A stretch of 64,000 nt of DNA from Brevipalpus yothersi (lineage: Eukaryota; Arthropoda; Arachnida; Trombidiformes; Tenuipalpidae), in contig QZCP01000160.1 of NCBI GenBank assembly GCA_003956705.1, positions 1-64,000 of the forward strand, read 5' to 3'. Each line of letters opens with the position of its first letter. Positions within the stretch are counted from its first letter, which is position 1. Shown in pieces: positions 37,134 to 48,983 of this stretch. The translations under genes and the position numbers were made by a program. The notes beneath the pieces are model-generated. The model was not told the DNA's origin. It saw nothing but the letters and a program-made list of their open reading frames with translations, and did no database searches.

Positions 37134-38182
37134 ATGAAATATTATCAGCGTTCATCCATCAGTATGTTTGTAAACTCAGTTATTAAGAAACAACTTCGAA
37201 AAGGAACCTTTACGGTTCCGTATTCTTGGTCATTTGCCAACGAAATTGAAAGGCAATCTGGATCTGGGAACCGTAGTTACAGTGATGTTCCTCCAGATTC
37301 TTCTGGTTCCAAAGAGGATATAGTGAAGAAATCTCAAAGAATTGAGGACAATCCATTCTACAACCGATATGCGGATAAAATTAAGAGAGTAGTTGATCAA
37401 GAAGGGCGGAATATTTCTGAACGAATAGGTAAGTTGATTTAAATTGTGATAGAATTCAAGTTTTTGATGAAAAATATTCTTCTCTCTCCTTTCTTTCAGA
37501 TAAAAATATTCAACTTATTGATTCTATGAATAAAATCCCAGAACCTGAACGCATTAAGACCAAGCCAAAGAGTAAGAGTGGTAGAGAGGAATCCACCGAC
37601 AAGATTGGTGGCTTCCCTGGTAACAAATGCCTCAAAGATCTGGTCAATCTCAATATGTTGTTGAAATTAGACGCTGAGAGCATTGCTCAAGTTTGGAATC
37701 AGCATCATAAATCGAAAGAAAATTGTATTTTCTCTGTTATACCTGTGGAAAAGTACAGAATAATATATGAAAATGGTCGTCAATATCCCTCTTTCATCTA
37801 TTTGTTACCCAAAGACAATGTGAACAAAGATCAAGCGAAGCCTGACGAATGTTACCAAATTTTTCTTGGCCAATTCAGTAACCATCAAGTTCATTTTACC
37901 TCATTAGCTTCCTATCATCTCCGCCAAGAGAATGCTACATCTGAAATGACCATGTGGCATTTTCCAGAACTGAGTGGTGAAAAAGGAATAGTTCTAATGC
38001 ACGGTTCATTCGACGATAAGAAGCTCAATTCAATTGAGGCTCAATGTCTCGCCAATCAATTACAGATTTACTACGATGGCCGCGACTTGACAAAAAGCTT
38101 ACTTCTTCACAAATTTAATAAGGCTCCGGATTCTTTTGATTATTTAGATGCCATTCAAGAGTTCGAAAAAGGTCTTCTCTAA
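37134..38182 (+). CDS. ATPAF1: ATP synthase F1 complex assembly factor 1
   Basis: Mitochondrial chaperone (Atp11 family) that binds the F1 beta subunit before assembly with alpha. Two exons: 37134-37428 and 37500-38182, giving 325 residues. The ATG at 37134 gives MKYYQRSSISMFVNSVIKKQ, a basic, Ser-rich presequence; Met11 is an alternative start. The Atp11 core includes NPFYNRYADKI, LNMLLKLDAESIAQVWNQHH, FIYLLPKD and the conserved ending YYDGRDLTKSLLLHKFN. AATAAA lies at 38257-38262. Confidence 0.93.
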
Positions 38183-38553
38183 GTTTTTTTCAGTTTGCAT
38201 TCTAGTTAGAGCTACTAAAATTGATAATTTTTAATGTTACCTTGTTTTTCTCTCTCAATAAAATCTCACCCATCCAATCAGCATCATCTTTATTCATTTT
38301 TCTCTATCTTATATGAACAACTTAGTTAATGGTTCTTTAATCTGTATAAATTCCATCGAGTAGCTCAAATTATTTTTGGAATTCTGAGAAAATTTTTCAT
38401 CAATCAAAAACTTTATCCATTTAATTGCGCTTGCGCTCTGTTACTTTCAAAAGGCATGTTTTAAATGTCCAACTTTTTGCATGCTGTTTTGTTTTGATGA
38501 TGAAAATTGTGGTTGTTAATTGTTTTTGGTTAATTTAATTTGTACTTGTAAAT
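38183..38553. other. Intergenic stretch, ATPAF1 to DDX47
   Basis: 371 bp, AT-rich. Holds the ATPAF1 poly(A) signal and the presumed DDX47 promoter. Nothing else recognised. Confidence 0.55.
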
Positions 38554-40321
38554 ATGTCTGAATCTGATAGTGAAGATGTGAACAATGAGTTAGAAGATGA
38601 TGATCAAGATTCCGGATCGAATGATGAAGAGTCACGCGTCCAATCGGATGGAGATGAGGAAGATGATGAAAGTGAAGACGGTAATGCTGGTGAAGATGCT
38701 GTAGCAAATGATGACGATAAGGATGAGGATGATGTTACATTCAAAAAATTGGTGAGTAAATTTTCTAGATGATTGAGAATTTATGTACTTTGTACCTCTC
38801 CTTATGTGATATGATATAAATTTCCAGGGCGTTTCAGATGTGATCTGTGAAGCTTGTGAACAGATGAAATGGACTAAACCAACCAAAATTCAAATTGAAA
38901 CTTTACCGGTCGCTCTGCAGGGTATGTTCAATCATTCGAACTTTTTGTTGATCACATTGTGTTACATTTCAATATTCCACATCTCATGATTAGGTAAAGA
39001 CATCATTGGACTTGCAGAGACTGGATCTGGAAAGACTGGAGCTTTCGCTATACCAATTTTAGAATCATTGCTTGTTAAACCTCAAGGATTGTTTGCTCTT
39101 GTTTTAACTCCTACTCGTGAATTAGCCTATCAAATTAACGAACAATTTCAAGCTCTTGGAGCTAGCTTTGGTTTAAAATGCGGTTAGTATCTATCAATGG
39201 ATGTGTGAGCTATGATTTAATGTTTTTTACTCTTCAGCTGTTGTTGTCGGTGGTATGGATATGATGACCCAACAAATATCTTTGATGAAAAAGCCTCACG
39301 TTGTTATTGCGACTCCTGGTCGATTGGTTGATCATCTCAAGCAAACAAAAGGTTTCCATTTGAGAACTCTCAAGTTTTTAGTTCTAGATGAGGCTGATAA
39401 GATTCTCAACATGGACTTCGAGAAAGAAGTTGACGAAATATTAAAGAATATTCCTCGTGATAGGAATACATATCTTTTCTCAGCCACTATGACGAAGAAA
39501 GTTCAAAAACTACAGAGAGCATCCCTCAAGGATCCAGTAAAGTTGGAGGTCTCATCTAAGTATCAAACTGTGGACAACCTTCAGCAGTATTATCTTTTTA
39601 TTCCGATCAAATACAAGGTATTTAGCGATTTTTCTCCATTTCTGATAATATTAAATGTTCACGATTGTTTTTTTATTTCCAGGAAATATACTTGACTTAC
39701 ATTCTAAATAAACTCGCTGGCAATTCTTTCATCATTTTTTGTAACACATGTGCATCCACCCAAAAGATAGCCCTCATGTTACGAAATTTAGGTTTCACTG
39801 CTGTACCCCTTCATGGTCAAATGACCCAAGCCAAACGTTTAGGAGCTCTCAACAAATTCAGAGCCAAAGCACGTTCAATTCTATTAGCCACAGATGTTGC
39901 AAGCAGAGGTCTGGACATTCCTCACGTTGATGTGGTTATCAATTATGATGTACCTTATCATAGCAAAGATTATATCCATCGAGTGGGTAGAACTGCTCGG
40001 GCTGGAAGATATGGAAAATCTATCACTTTTGTGTCTCAATACGACGTTGAACTATACCAGAGGATTGAATTTTTGATTGGCAAGAAGTTATCCCTTTATG
40101 AAACTCCAGAACAGGAAGTTATGCTTCTTACAGAAAGAGTACTTGAAGCTCAGCAAAGGGCTAATGTTGAATACCAAGAGTCTCAAGAAAAGGGTGTAAA
40201 GCGAAAGAAATATGGTAAAACTAATGATGATAAGGACGATACTGGTGAAAAGTTTACAAGCAAGCGATTGAAACCTAAAGTGAAGCGTCCTCAAATGAAA
40301 ATAAAATCAAAATCCAGATGA
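38554..40321 (+). CDS. DDX47: DEAD-box RNA helicase DDX47 (yeast Rrp3 type)
   Basis: Nucleolar ATP-dependent RNA helicase for early 18S rRNA processing. Five exons: 38554-38751, 38828-38921, 38994-39182, 39238-39617, 39683-40321, totalling 499 residues. After a strongly acidic N-terminal 60 residues come the Q motif (KPTKIQIETLP), motif I AETGSGKTGAF, Ia PTRELAYQ, Ib TPGRLVDHL, II VLDEADKIL, III SATMT, IV IIFCNT, V TDVASRGLDIP and VI HRVGRTARAGR. The basic tail fits nucleolar localisation. The LDEADKIL and NMDFEKEVDEIL segments are typical of DDX47. Confidence 0.95.
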
Positions 40322-40698
40322 AATTAGCCTAACCTCAGCTTCCTTAGCTAAACTGCGATGAATAATATGCCAAACATGCCTTTTATGCTAATTCACTCCA
40401 TCGGTCAAAAGCTATCATAAAATTTTAATTTGAATACATCGAAAAGGAAAATCCTAACTTGAGAATTGTAATCTAGATTCCACAACGAATCGAAAAAGCG
40501 CGCCTTTCGTTGATACTTGCTGATATGACTAGGTTTGGAGTAAGATTAAAAGGAAAGAAATGAATTTGTCCCAAAAATTCAGTCGTTCGTAACAGCTTGG
40601 TGTACCATTAAAGCAATTTATAAAAATAAGTTTGTGCTCATTTCGACTAATTAGGGTAATCTAGTCTGCCAAAAGTCACAAAGATATCAAGGAGTACA
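40322..40698. other. Intergenic stretch, DDX47 to FBXO22-like
   Basis: 377 bp without coding potential; presumed DDX47 3' UTR and promoter of the next gene. Confidence 0.5.
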
Positions 40699-42036
40699 AT
40701 GAGTCCATCGGATGTTCCATCTCTCATCGCCCATGAAGTTCTTTCCTACCTTTCTAGTGGTAATGATCTCTCAAATTCTGCTGTTTTAGGAGAAGTGTGG
40801 AAGCAATCAGCCTTAAGACTTCTCAGTCAACGTGGATCATGTTGTCTTCTGGTTCAATATCGATTGGAAAAATCTTTTCGTTTAATATATTCACATCTCA
40901 GTTCACCGGAGGACCGCAAAACAGAGTTTTCTGTCAACTCAGAAGCAAATACTGAAACCGGCCTATTTGCACACTTGCCTTATATTTCTCCCAAAGAGGT
41001 ATGTAGCTTTTCGACTAAGATCAGTAAGAACCTTCCTCTAATCCGATGAAATAATTCACATTGAATTGTATTTTTATTGAAGGACCAAAGGGCACATCTT
41101 CAAGGATTAATTGAAAATTTTGTTCGTACCGAGATGCCATGTGAACCAGAACTGTGTTTCTTTTTCGCTGGAGATTTCAAAGATTTTTCGCTTCGAGCCT
41201 TCTACAATAACACGAATACGAAAGCTCAAGCAGTTCAAATACTTTGTTACCAACCTCTAGGACCAATGAGAGATATCGCTATTTCACAGGAAGCTCAAGA
41301 GTTAACAATAAGGAACAAAATTCCAGCTCGATATGGAATCTCTAGTTTCTTCAGTCCACGCCATTACTCTTCACACAAAACTTTTATACTCAATCTGCAG
41401 ACTGATGATATGATAGATATGTCCATCTTGTCCAAATTAGATGAATATCCACTGAAATGTGTTCTAGTATTCAAGAAAGCTAGAATTCCTCTGCGAATCT
41501 CAAATAGAGAGAAAATTTCCAAACTATTGATGAGCAATGAAGTTGTGGTTGGTGGTTGCATAAGTGATCATATTTTGTACAGACCAGGGCGAAGAGGTAA
41601 AATTGTCAGTCTCGAAGAATTTGTTGTTGCATTTTTAGGTAAAAACATCCAAGTAGCAAAATTTTCGATGGATCCAGATGAGGAAGATTTTAAGCGTCCA
41701 AAGGATTATTCGACATGGCCTGAAAAGCTACAAGATTTCAAGAAATCTCTATCTTTTAACGCAGACCAATGTGATAGATACGCTCATACAATTGGATTCA
41801 TTTTCACTGAATCAGAGGGATCTGGACTAATTGTCAAAGTACAGCTTGCCTTCCCGAACGTTCTGTTTGTTGGTTCTTCTCAAATGGAACGATTACCTGC
41901 CATTGTTGATCTCAAGAAAATCATAGCAGTCAATAATTCAAAGAAAAAGTCAAATGATCCGATTTTTAATCAATTTTTAGATACTGAAATGTCCAGATTC
42001 TCCTTCCTGCTCATCCATATCGAGAATGATTCTTGA
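40699..42036 (+). CDS. FBXO22: FBXO22-like protein with FIST domains
   Basis: Two exons: 40699-40998 and 41083-42036, giving 417 residues, close to the 403 of human FBXO22, an SCF substrate receptor. The N-terminus (IAHEVLSYLS with following helices) fits an F-box only loosely. The rest fits the FIST_N/FIST_C layout: CVLVFKK strand, VVVGGCISDH loop aligning with the family AGGQVD loop, HTIGFIFTESEGSG aligning with the HNTIGFMFA strand, the FPNVLFVGS strand, and a terminal FSFLLIHIE strand like the family's final IMALIHL. Identity is low, so orthology is probable rather than certain. Convergent with Naam, 116 bp between stops. Confidence 0.65.
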
Positions 42037-42152
42037 TCCAATCCTCTCTTATGAATAAGTTGTTTTAATTTAAATCGTTCCATTGTGATGTTTTTTTGAT
42101 ACAAATCTATTAAATTATCGATCATCAATCTTGAAATTCAATTTTATTGTAC

Positions 42153-43163
42153 CTAAGCAACTGAGGTAACAATTTTATTAAACAAATAGCATGCTAGCTC
42201 TGGTCGACGATCTAAGCCTTTCACCATACCCGCAACTTGATCTGATTTCACTAAAACACATGCCTTCTCTTCCAATTCTTGCTTGGTTCGTTGGATTCTC
42301 GCCATGTCAGTACCTCGACAAGCATCATCAATAACTATTGTTCGATAACCTAGAGCATTAGCTCCGAGAGAAGTAGCTCTAACACAATAATCGTACGCGA
42401 TTCCACAAACGAATACATCGGTAATATTAGCAGATCTGAGAATAGAAGCCAGCTCAGTGGGTTGCTTTCCTAGATCATCGCCAAATGCTGAATAACTTTC
42501 CAATTCGGGATTCAATCCTTTGTACACTCGCTTTGCGGAAGGAATAAATTTTAAGTCTGGATGGAGATCCACTCCTTGGGTGCCTTGGACACAGTGTTTA
42601 AGGTGAATGTTCACATCAATTGGTCCAAATGATGTGTCAAAAGTTACCACGCTTCCGGGTTTTATTGAATTTTTCAATTCCTTTGACTCCATACGTTGAT
42701 CATCGATGGCCACAATTTTCCATTGGTCAATATTGTCGATAAAAGAAATATGATTATCTGGATGGCAATCTTGAGAGTAAACAACAAGATCAAAATCAAC
42801 TGTATCTAGTAGTTGATTAACTATCGGGATGATCTCTTCACCTCGATGATTAGCTGGAAATTTATCGATAGCATGAGAGCCATGGATAAAATCGTTTTGA
42901 ATATCAACAATGATGAGGGCACAACGAGGTTTCAGAATACAATTCAACCATTTCTCTTCAAGTTCACGATACTCTGATTGATTCAAATATCCATCCTGAT
43001 CTTTGTCGAAAAATTTGAAAATCTCTACAATTCTATCATCTGGAATCGAACCATAAGATTTGTCTGATGAATTTTGAAAAAGTTCATTCTTAACGAACAG
43101 TGTAAAACGTTCACAAGAAACCCCATCATTCCGGAACTCTTTTAGAGTTTTTGTGTCATTCAT
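42153..43163 (-). CDS. Naam: Nicotinamidase with N-terminal EF-hand
   Basis: Converts nicotinamide to nicotinic acid for NAD salvage in invertebrates. Single uninterrupted exon of 336 residues, unusual beside multi-exon neighbours. Residues about 50-65 form an EF-hand loop, DKDQDGYLNQSE. The isochorismatase-fold core has the catalytic Asp in IIVDIQNDF, metal ligands in YSQDCHPDNH, and the nucleophilic cysteine in GIAYDYCVRATS. The EF-hand/nicotinamidase combination is that of insect Naam. A minus-strand AATAAA (42148-42143) begins four bases after the TAG stop, which implies a very short 3' UTR. Confidence 0.95.
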   Translation of the reverse strand: MNDTKTLKEFRNDGVSCERFTLFVKNELFQNSSDKSYGSIPDDRIVEIFKFFDKDQDGYLNQSEYRELEEKWLNCILKPRCALIIVDIQNDFIHGSHAIDKFPANHRGEEIIPIVNQLLDTVDFDLVVYSQDCHPDNHISFIDNIDQWKIVAIDDQRMESKELKNSIKPGSVVTFDTSFGPIDVNIHLKHCVQGTQGVDLHPDLKFIPSAKRVYKGLNPELESYSAFGDDLGKQPTELASILRSANITDVFVCGIAYDYCVRATSLGANALGYRTIVIDDACRGTDMARIQRTKQELEEKACVLVKSDQVAGMVKGLDRRPELACYLFNKIVTSVA

Positions 43164-43808
43164 TTTAAGAAATTCGAAATATTGATTATTGATATCAGTT
43201 AGTAAAGAATAAGATTCAAACGAACGATAACCAAAATAACACTACTTGGAATCAACTGAGCTGAAATTCTTGTTCTGAAGAACGATAGAATCAACAGCTG
43301 ATCATGAATGGTGATTCATCATGCAATGAACATAGCATGGCGCACGTGCTTGTGAATTACTCTGTTGAATAGTCTGTTGAAAAGCGCCGGAAATTGGAGG
43401 AGAACTGTCAACTTGACATAATCAGATAGGTATAAGCGTCTTATTTCAAGTCAAATTTTTTACTATGGCAGCTTAATCAGAATTTATTTGAACAGAATTT
43501 CGTAGTTTTTTACTCAATTTTCTAAAATATATTTTTAATTGAGGCTCATCTGAAGGAATTTCCTTTGAAAGAGAGAAATTCGACGATAATTTTGGAAATT
43601 CTCTGATTGGAATTCTGTGCACAGGAAAAGTTTTTAAAAAAGTTCATCTTGAAGAAGGGAAAACTTTTCAATTTTTCATAAGTTTGTGAAATGATCATGA
43701 TACCAGACAGATAGTTATTGACAAGCCATTGCGTCACGTTGACTGATCTGAGATGGATTCAAATGAGCAGACTTATCAAGTCACTTACAGTTTCTCACTA
43801 GCCTCTGG
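43164..43808. promoter_or_regulatory. Divergent promoter region, Naam / serine protease
   Basis: 645 bp between divergent start codons. AT-rich, with no TATA box confidently identified and no coding exon supported. Confidence 0.4.
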
Positions 43809-44903
43809 ATGAATATGTCGTTTATTTTTCCATCTCTAATCTTATCACTTTTTCTGGTCTCTGATCTGGTAGACTGTGCTACAGAATGCCGTAAGTAGTT
43901 AAAATAATCCTGTATGCACCAAAATTTTCATGAAGAATTATCGTTCAGAGTGTGGACTGATGAATATACAAAGCCGAATCTTTAATGGCCATGTATCTGA
44001 GAAGAGCAAATATCCTTGGTTAGCTTACCTCAGGTAAGATTGTAACAATTTGAGTGTATCTATTCTCATCAATTTATCGACACGATGACAAATTCAGGAA
44101 CTATAAATTTCCCGAAAATTCAACACTTTACGAATATTGTGGTGGAAGTTTGATAGACGATCAGCATGTTCTAACTGCGGCTCATTGTATTTATCAAAAT
44201 AAAACCATAAATCCTGAAAAAATTGAAGTTTACCTAGGAATATTCGACAAGGAGGCAGATCTTGCTGAAAATAAGCCTCTCAAAGTAAAAGAAATTCATT
44301 ATCATACAAGCTATCGTCGTGAAACTTTGCCATACGATATAGCAGTCCTCAGATTGGCCGAGAAAGTGACCATCACCAAGAATGTTGCTCCAGTGTGTCT
44401 ACCTGAAAATGGTGATCTTTCCAAATTTAAAAAACATGAGCCACTCACTATAGCTGGATGGGGCTATATAAATGAGAAAAATAGTCCCAACACCGTCAAC
44501 GAAGCAGATGTCGTTTTCATCGATTGTGAGTTTTTCTCATCAATATTCTGACCAATTTGATCAATTAGCAATCAATCTGAAGATACGTTTACTTACCTCA
44601 GATGACAAATGTGATAAATACTATAAACACGAATTTGGTCCCTTTTCGAGTGGAGTTAGTAGGACTAGCTTCTGTGCCAAGGGTCTCGATAAAAGAGGAG
44701 TATGTCCTGGAGATTCTGGTTCACCGATACTGCACGCTGATCCTGTGTCCGGTCGAATGGTCGCTGTTGGCTTAACTGGATACATTTTTGGCACTTGTGG
44801 TCATAAGGCTAATGCACCCAACGTTTTCACGAGGGTTGGAGGGTTCGTTGATTTGATCAAAAAAGCTGCTCCCAACGCTTGCTTCGTGCCAGTAAGAAGC
44901 TAG
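43809..44903 (+). CDS. Secreted S1-family serine protease
   Basis: Chymotrypsin-fold protease. Four exons: 43809-43890, 43949-44033, 44098-44525, 44602-44903, giving 298 residues. Signal peptide MNMSFIFPSLILSLFLVSD, a short CQCGL propeptide, then activation site SR-IFNG. Catalytic triad: His in TAAHC, Asp in YDIAVLRL, Ser in CPGDSGSP. The residue six before the serine (position 189 in chymotrypsin numbering) is glycine, which argues against trypsin-like Arg/Lys specificity; GDSGSP replaces the usual GDSGGP. No CLIP domain is visible. Digestive or hemolymph roles are both possible. AATAAA at 44999-45004. Confidence 0.9.
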
Positions 44904-45518
44904 GAAAATTTGACTAAGTAACTATTTTCCATAAAATTGAAAGAGTAGTCAATTTTCTCCCCAAAAAATGTTATCTCAAGATGATGATTTCCAGAGAAAA
45001 TAAAAATTAATTCAATTTCAAATGATTCGGAAATAAATTCGTCTCCAATCAAGATTAACAGGTGACAGCATACAAAAAGAGGGGAGGGCAGGAAATATTG
45101 CTCCAGCTTGAAGATTTTTCTCTCGATCTGTGTTACAGAAATCCTCGATCGAAACTAATTAATTTTTCTCCCTGTAAAAGGAATCAAAACGATTCACGAT
45201 TGTCAAGGAACTGATGGAGCGCGCTTACCAGTTGCCACAAGAGGGCAAATTTTTTTGGGTTTCAATTCATGTGAGGATGAGCAACATTGGCGCACTTCAG
45301 ATTGCTGAGCTGTTCAACTTGTTCAGATGTTGAAAGTGGACTTTCAAGTTGAAGTATATGTGTATGAAGTATTAGTATAGAAAAGTATATTAGAACTTGA
45401 GGCCAAGTTGGCAGTGCAATTAGGACTTGTGGATTATGTACTGGAAAACAATGAACATCTCTATACAATTTCAAATGGTCACTTAATTTGTGTGTGTGTT
45501 CTAGTTTGGATAATCATC
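44904..45518. other. Intergenic stretch, protease to POMT2
   Basis: 615 bp with the protease poly(A) signal (44999-45004) and the presumed POMT2 promoter. No other feature recognised. Confidence 0.5.
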
Positions 45519-48354
45519 ATGGGTAAAGTTTCTAAGGTAAGCTGTTGTGTTTGTGTTATGCCGGTTGAATATTCGGTGAAAGTTTTGTTAGAATTCTGAT
45601 AAACGTTACTGATTGAGTCAATTCTATTGACTCTTGTAACGGAGATTATACTTAATACCGTTTCTATTTATAATTAGAACGATATTAAGAATCATTTCTT
45701 TATTTTTTCTCTTTCTAAAGGACATTGCAAAGGAGAGGAGTAATAAAACGCGGGACAGATGCTCTAGTCCAGATGGAAAATCAAAAGAAGTTTCATACTA
45801 TTGGCAGGGTCTTGTTTTGATTTTGATATTAACTTTTGCTACCAGATTCTATCGTATCGAAGAACCTGATCATGTGTGGTATGTTCAAAGGAATTGCCAT
45901 CCATTCATATTGTTTGACTTAATTTGTTGATATTTTCATCTTTTTAGTTGGGATGAAACGCATTTCGGAAAGATGGGCTCCTACTACATTAATCATACCT
46001 TCTTCTTTGATGTTCATCCTCCTCTGGGAAAGGTTAGTAATTGGTTTAAAGTTAATTTAAATGTATTCACTGGATGGCATATGAATATTGAGTCCTCATT
46101 CCGAGATTACTGAAAGTTCAATAAGCTTGTTTTCTCTCCCCCTCTAAGATGCTCATCGGTCTGGCTGGAAAATTAACGGGATATAATGGAACGTTTCCAT
46201 TCAATAAGCCTGGTGATAAATATGGTGACACAAATTACTTGGGAATGCGAATCTTCTGTGTCACTTTGGGAGCCCTGATAATTCCTTTTGCATACACAAT
46301 AATTTGGGAACTAACTCATTCTTTGAGTGCATCAATCTTGGCCGGCTTCCTTATTACTTTTGGTGAGCTTGAGTTTTTCTGGTATACTGATAGCTAATTT
46401 AATCTTCATCGTGATTTAAGATGTAGGGCTTCTCACACTTTCTCAGTATATACTACTGGATCCAATTCTTCTCTTCTTTGTTGTTGGCTCGGTACTTGGC
46501 TCAGTAAAGTTTGGCTCAAAGTTTGATCAACCTTTCAGTTTCGTTTGGTGGTTCTGGCTACTATGGACTGGTTTCTTTTTAGCTTGCTCAATCAGGTAAG
46601 TTTCCCAAGCAAACACAACATCCTAAGATCCTCGAAATGACAATCGATTATCATTCTATTCAGTGTCAAGTTTGTTGGCCTTTTTGTTGTTCTCCTGGTT
46701 GGACTACAAACAATCGCTGAGCTTTGGGTACTATTCGGAGATTGTTCCATTCCAATCAAAAGAATTGGTTACCATTTCTTGTCAAGAGCCTTGTGTCTAA
46801 TTCTCCTACCGATCATAGTTTATGTTACCTTTTTTTACATCCATCTCAAAGTATTGTACAAAAGTGGTCCCGGCGATGGTTTTTATAGTTCAGCATTTCA
46901 ATCACAACTTGAAGGAAACTCATTATACAATGCATCTATGCCTCGACACATAGCGTACGGAGCTGTGATAACTCTCAAAAATCATCGCACCGGCGGAGGT
47001 TATCTTCATTCGCATTGGCATTTGTATCCCGAAGGAGTTGGTGCCAGACAACAGCAAGTGACCGCTTACTCTCATAAAGATGAAAATAATAAGTGGATCA
47101 TCAAAAAATATGATAGAGAGCCTGATATTTCTCAAGATCCAGTTGAAATAATCCATAACGGTGACCTTATTCGACTCGAACATCAAGTCACCAGTAGAAA
47201 TTTACATGGACATCGAGAAAGAGCTCCTGTGACGCGGAAACATTTCCAAGTTACTTGTTATGGTGACAATGGGATAGGAGATGCCAATGATGTGTGGAAG
47301 ATTGAGATAGAAGGAGCAAGTGACAATGAAAAGCTCAAAACTGTCACAAGCAAATTCAGATTGATCCACTACTTTGTTGGCTGTGCTGTATATTCTCATT
47401 CGAAGCAGTTACCTAAGTGGGGCTTCGAGCAAATGGAAGTAGCTTGCACACCAAATACTTTAGACAAAAATGCTCTCTGGAACATAGAGGATAATTTTCA
47501 TCCTAAATTACCCAATGTTTCATTCAAAGCGTATGCTCCTAGTTTTATAAGTAAATTCTTGGAATCTCATGCTGTCATGTTGCAAGGAAATGCCGGATTG
47601 AAACCAAAAGAAGGAGAGGTCACCTCAAGACCTTGGCAATGGCCAATAAATTATCGGGTTAGTTAATAAAAAAGTTTTTCTCGAATTTCTCTCGAATAAT
47701 ATCATGCCTTTTCAGGGACAATTCTTCTCTGGAAATGAGTATAAGATATACCTGCTTGGGAATCCAATAATCTGGTGGTCGAATATAGCTTTCTTGGCTC
47801 TTTATTTAATCCTCCAAGTCACTGTGTCAATCCGTCGCCAGAGAGGATGTCCTGAGTCCGATGAAATGACTGGTAAGCAACTAGTAGATTTCTTCTTTTG
47901 AGCTCATCTCATTCAGCTAATTTATCCTCCAGTACAAAATTCGAAACTCACCTCTGCATCAATGTGGCTCTTCATTGGCTGGGCCCTCCATTATTTCCCT
48001 TTCTTCGCCATGGGTCGTGTTCTGTATTTTCACCACTACTTCCCAGCCTTAATATTCAGTGACTTACTGTCAGGTAATAAGATTGTTTGTTGATTTCCAG
48101 TCAAAAGGCTCAAGTTCACTTTTATTTTATCAATAGCTGTGGTGGTTGATTATGTAATTCGTAACGCATCGAAATTTTTTGGTTCGACTCGAAATGAATT
48201 CCTCTTTCATCTTGCCTATGGACTTATTATTTCGACGTTGGTCTACAGCTTCTATTTATTCTCTCCTCTCAGTTATGGAATTAAGCCATCTGAAGGGACA
48301 AGTGGAAATAGTTCTCTCTCTAACCTCAAGTGGTTAGAGTCATGGGAATTTTAG
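45519..48354 (+). CDS. POMT2: Protein O-mannosyl-transferase 2
   Basis: ER multi-span enzyme that, with POMT1, adds O-mannose to alpha-dystroglycan and other proteins (Drosophila twisted). Nine exons: 45519-45536, 45721-45878, 45948-46032, 46149-46362, 46421-46595, 46664-47657, 47716-47872, 47933-48073, 48137-48354, giving 719 residues (about 750 in human). The first coding exon has only six codons (MGKVSK). CWDETHFGKMGSYYINHTFF holds the acidic catalytic pair in the first luminal loop, followed by HPPLGKMLIGLAG. A central MIR region begins near PRHIAYGAVITLKNHRTGGG, with HYFPFFAMGRVLYFHHYFPA in the late membrane segments. Confidence 0.96.
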
Positions 48355-48983
48355 ACCAAAACAAATTTGAATTTGAAATTTCTATCTTGACCACTCGTAA
48401 AAAATGTGATATAATAACGTTATTTTTCTAAAAGCCTTTAAACTTTCATATGTTTTATCGAGATTGTTTCTTGTATGAACTACCATACTAAACAGCTAAC
48501 AGTGTCAACTATCAATCACTTGCAATTTCTTCCATAAATAGAAATGAACTAAATAATACGATCATCACATTCTTTCATCGCCCTCTTACAAAACAAATAC
48601 CTATGCATTAGCAAATTTTGTTAATCAAAATTTTTTATTAGAATTGAGAAAATGCATATGATTAGTTCTCTCTCACACTGTATGAGCTCTGGTGTTTGCG
48701 CTCTAATAGCACTACTGTACTCTGACCTCATCTCTGTATCGAGTCCTTTCAGAACAAGATAAATTTCCTTTTCTCTGTAGAAAAATTATCTTTGCCGAAC
48801 AGTATTGCTTGTCCGTCTTTTGCTTGTGAATAACTTCCTCAATCTGAAGTGTGTTGATAAATTTCAAGTGATTCAAGGTGAATTTCTGATCCATTCAGAA
48901 AATTCATAATTAGACTCCAGCTTGTAGTGGGAACGGAAGTTTTAATCAAAATTTATGTTGATTGCCAATTTCCTACAGATCAA
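48355..48983. other. Stretch between POMT2 and an unrecognised ORF
   Basis: POMT2 3' UTR and presumed upstream part of the next gene. The frame of the next ORF is open back to 48882 without an ATG. TTTCCTACAG at 48969-48978 looks like a 3' splice site, so an unseen 5' exon is possible. Confidence 0.45.
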
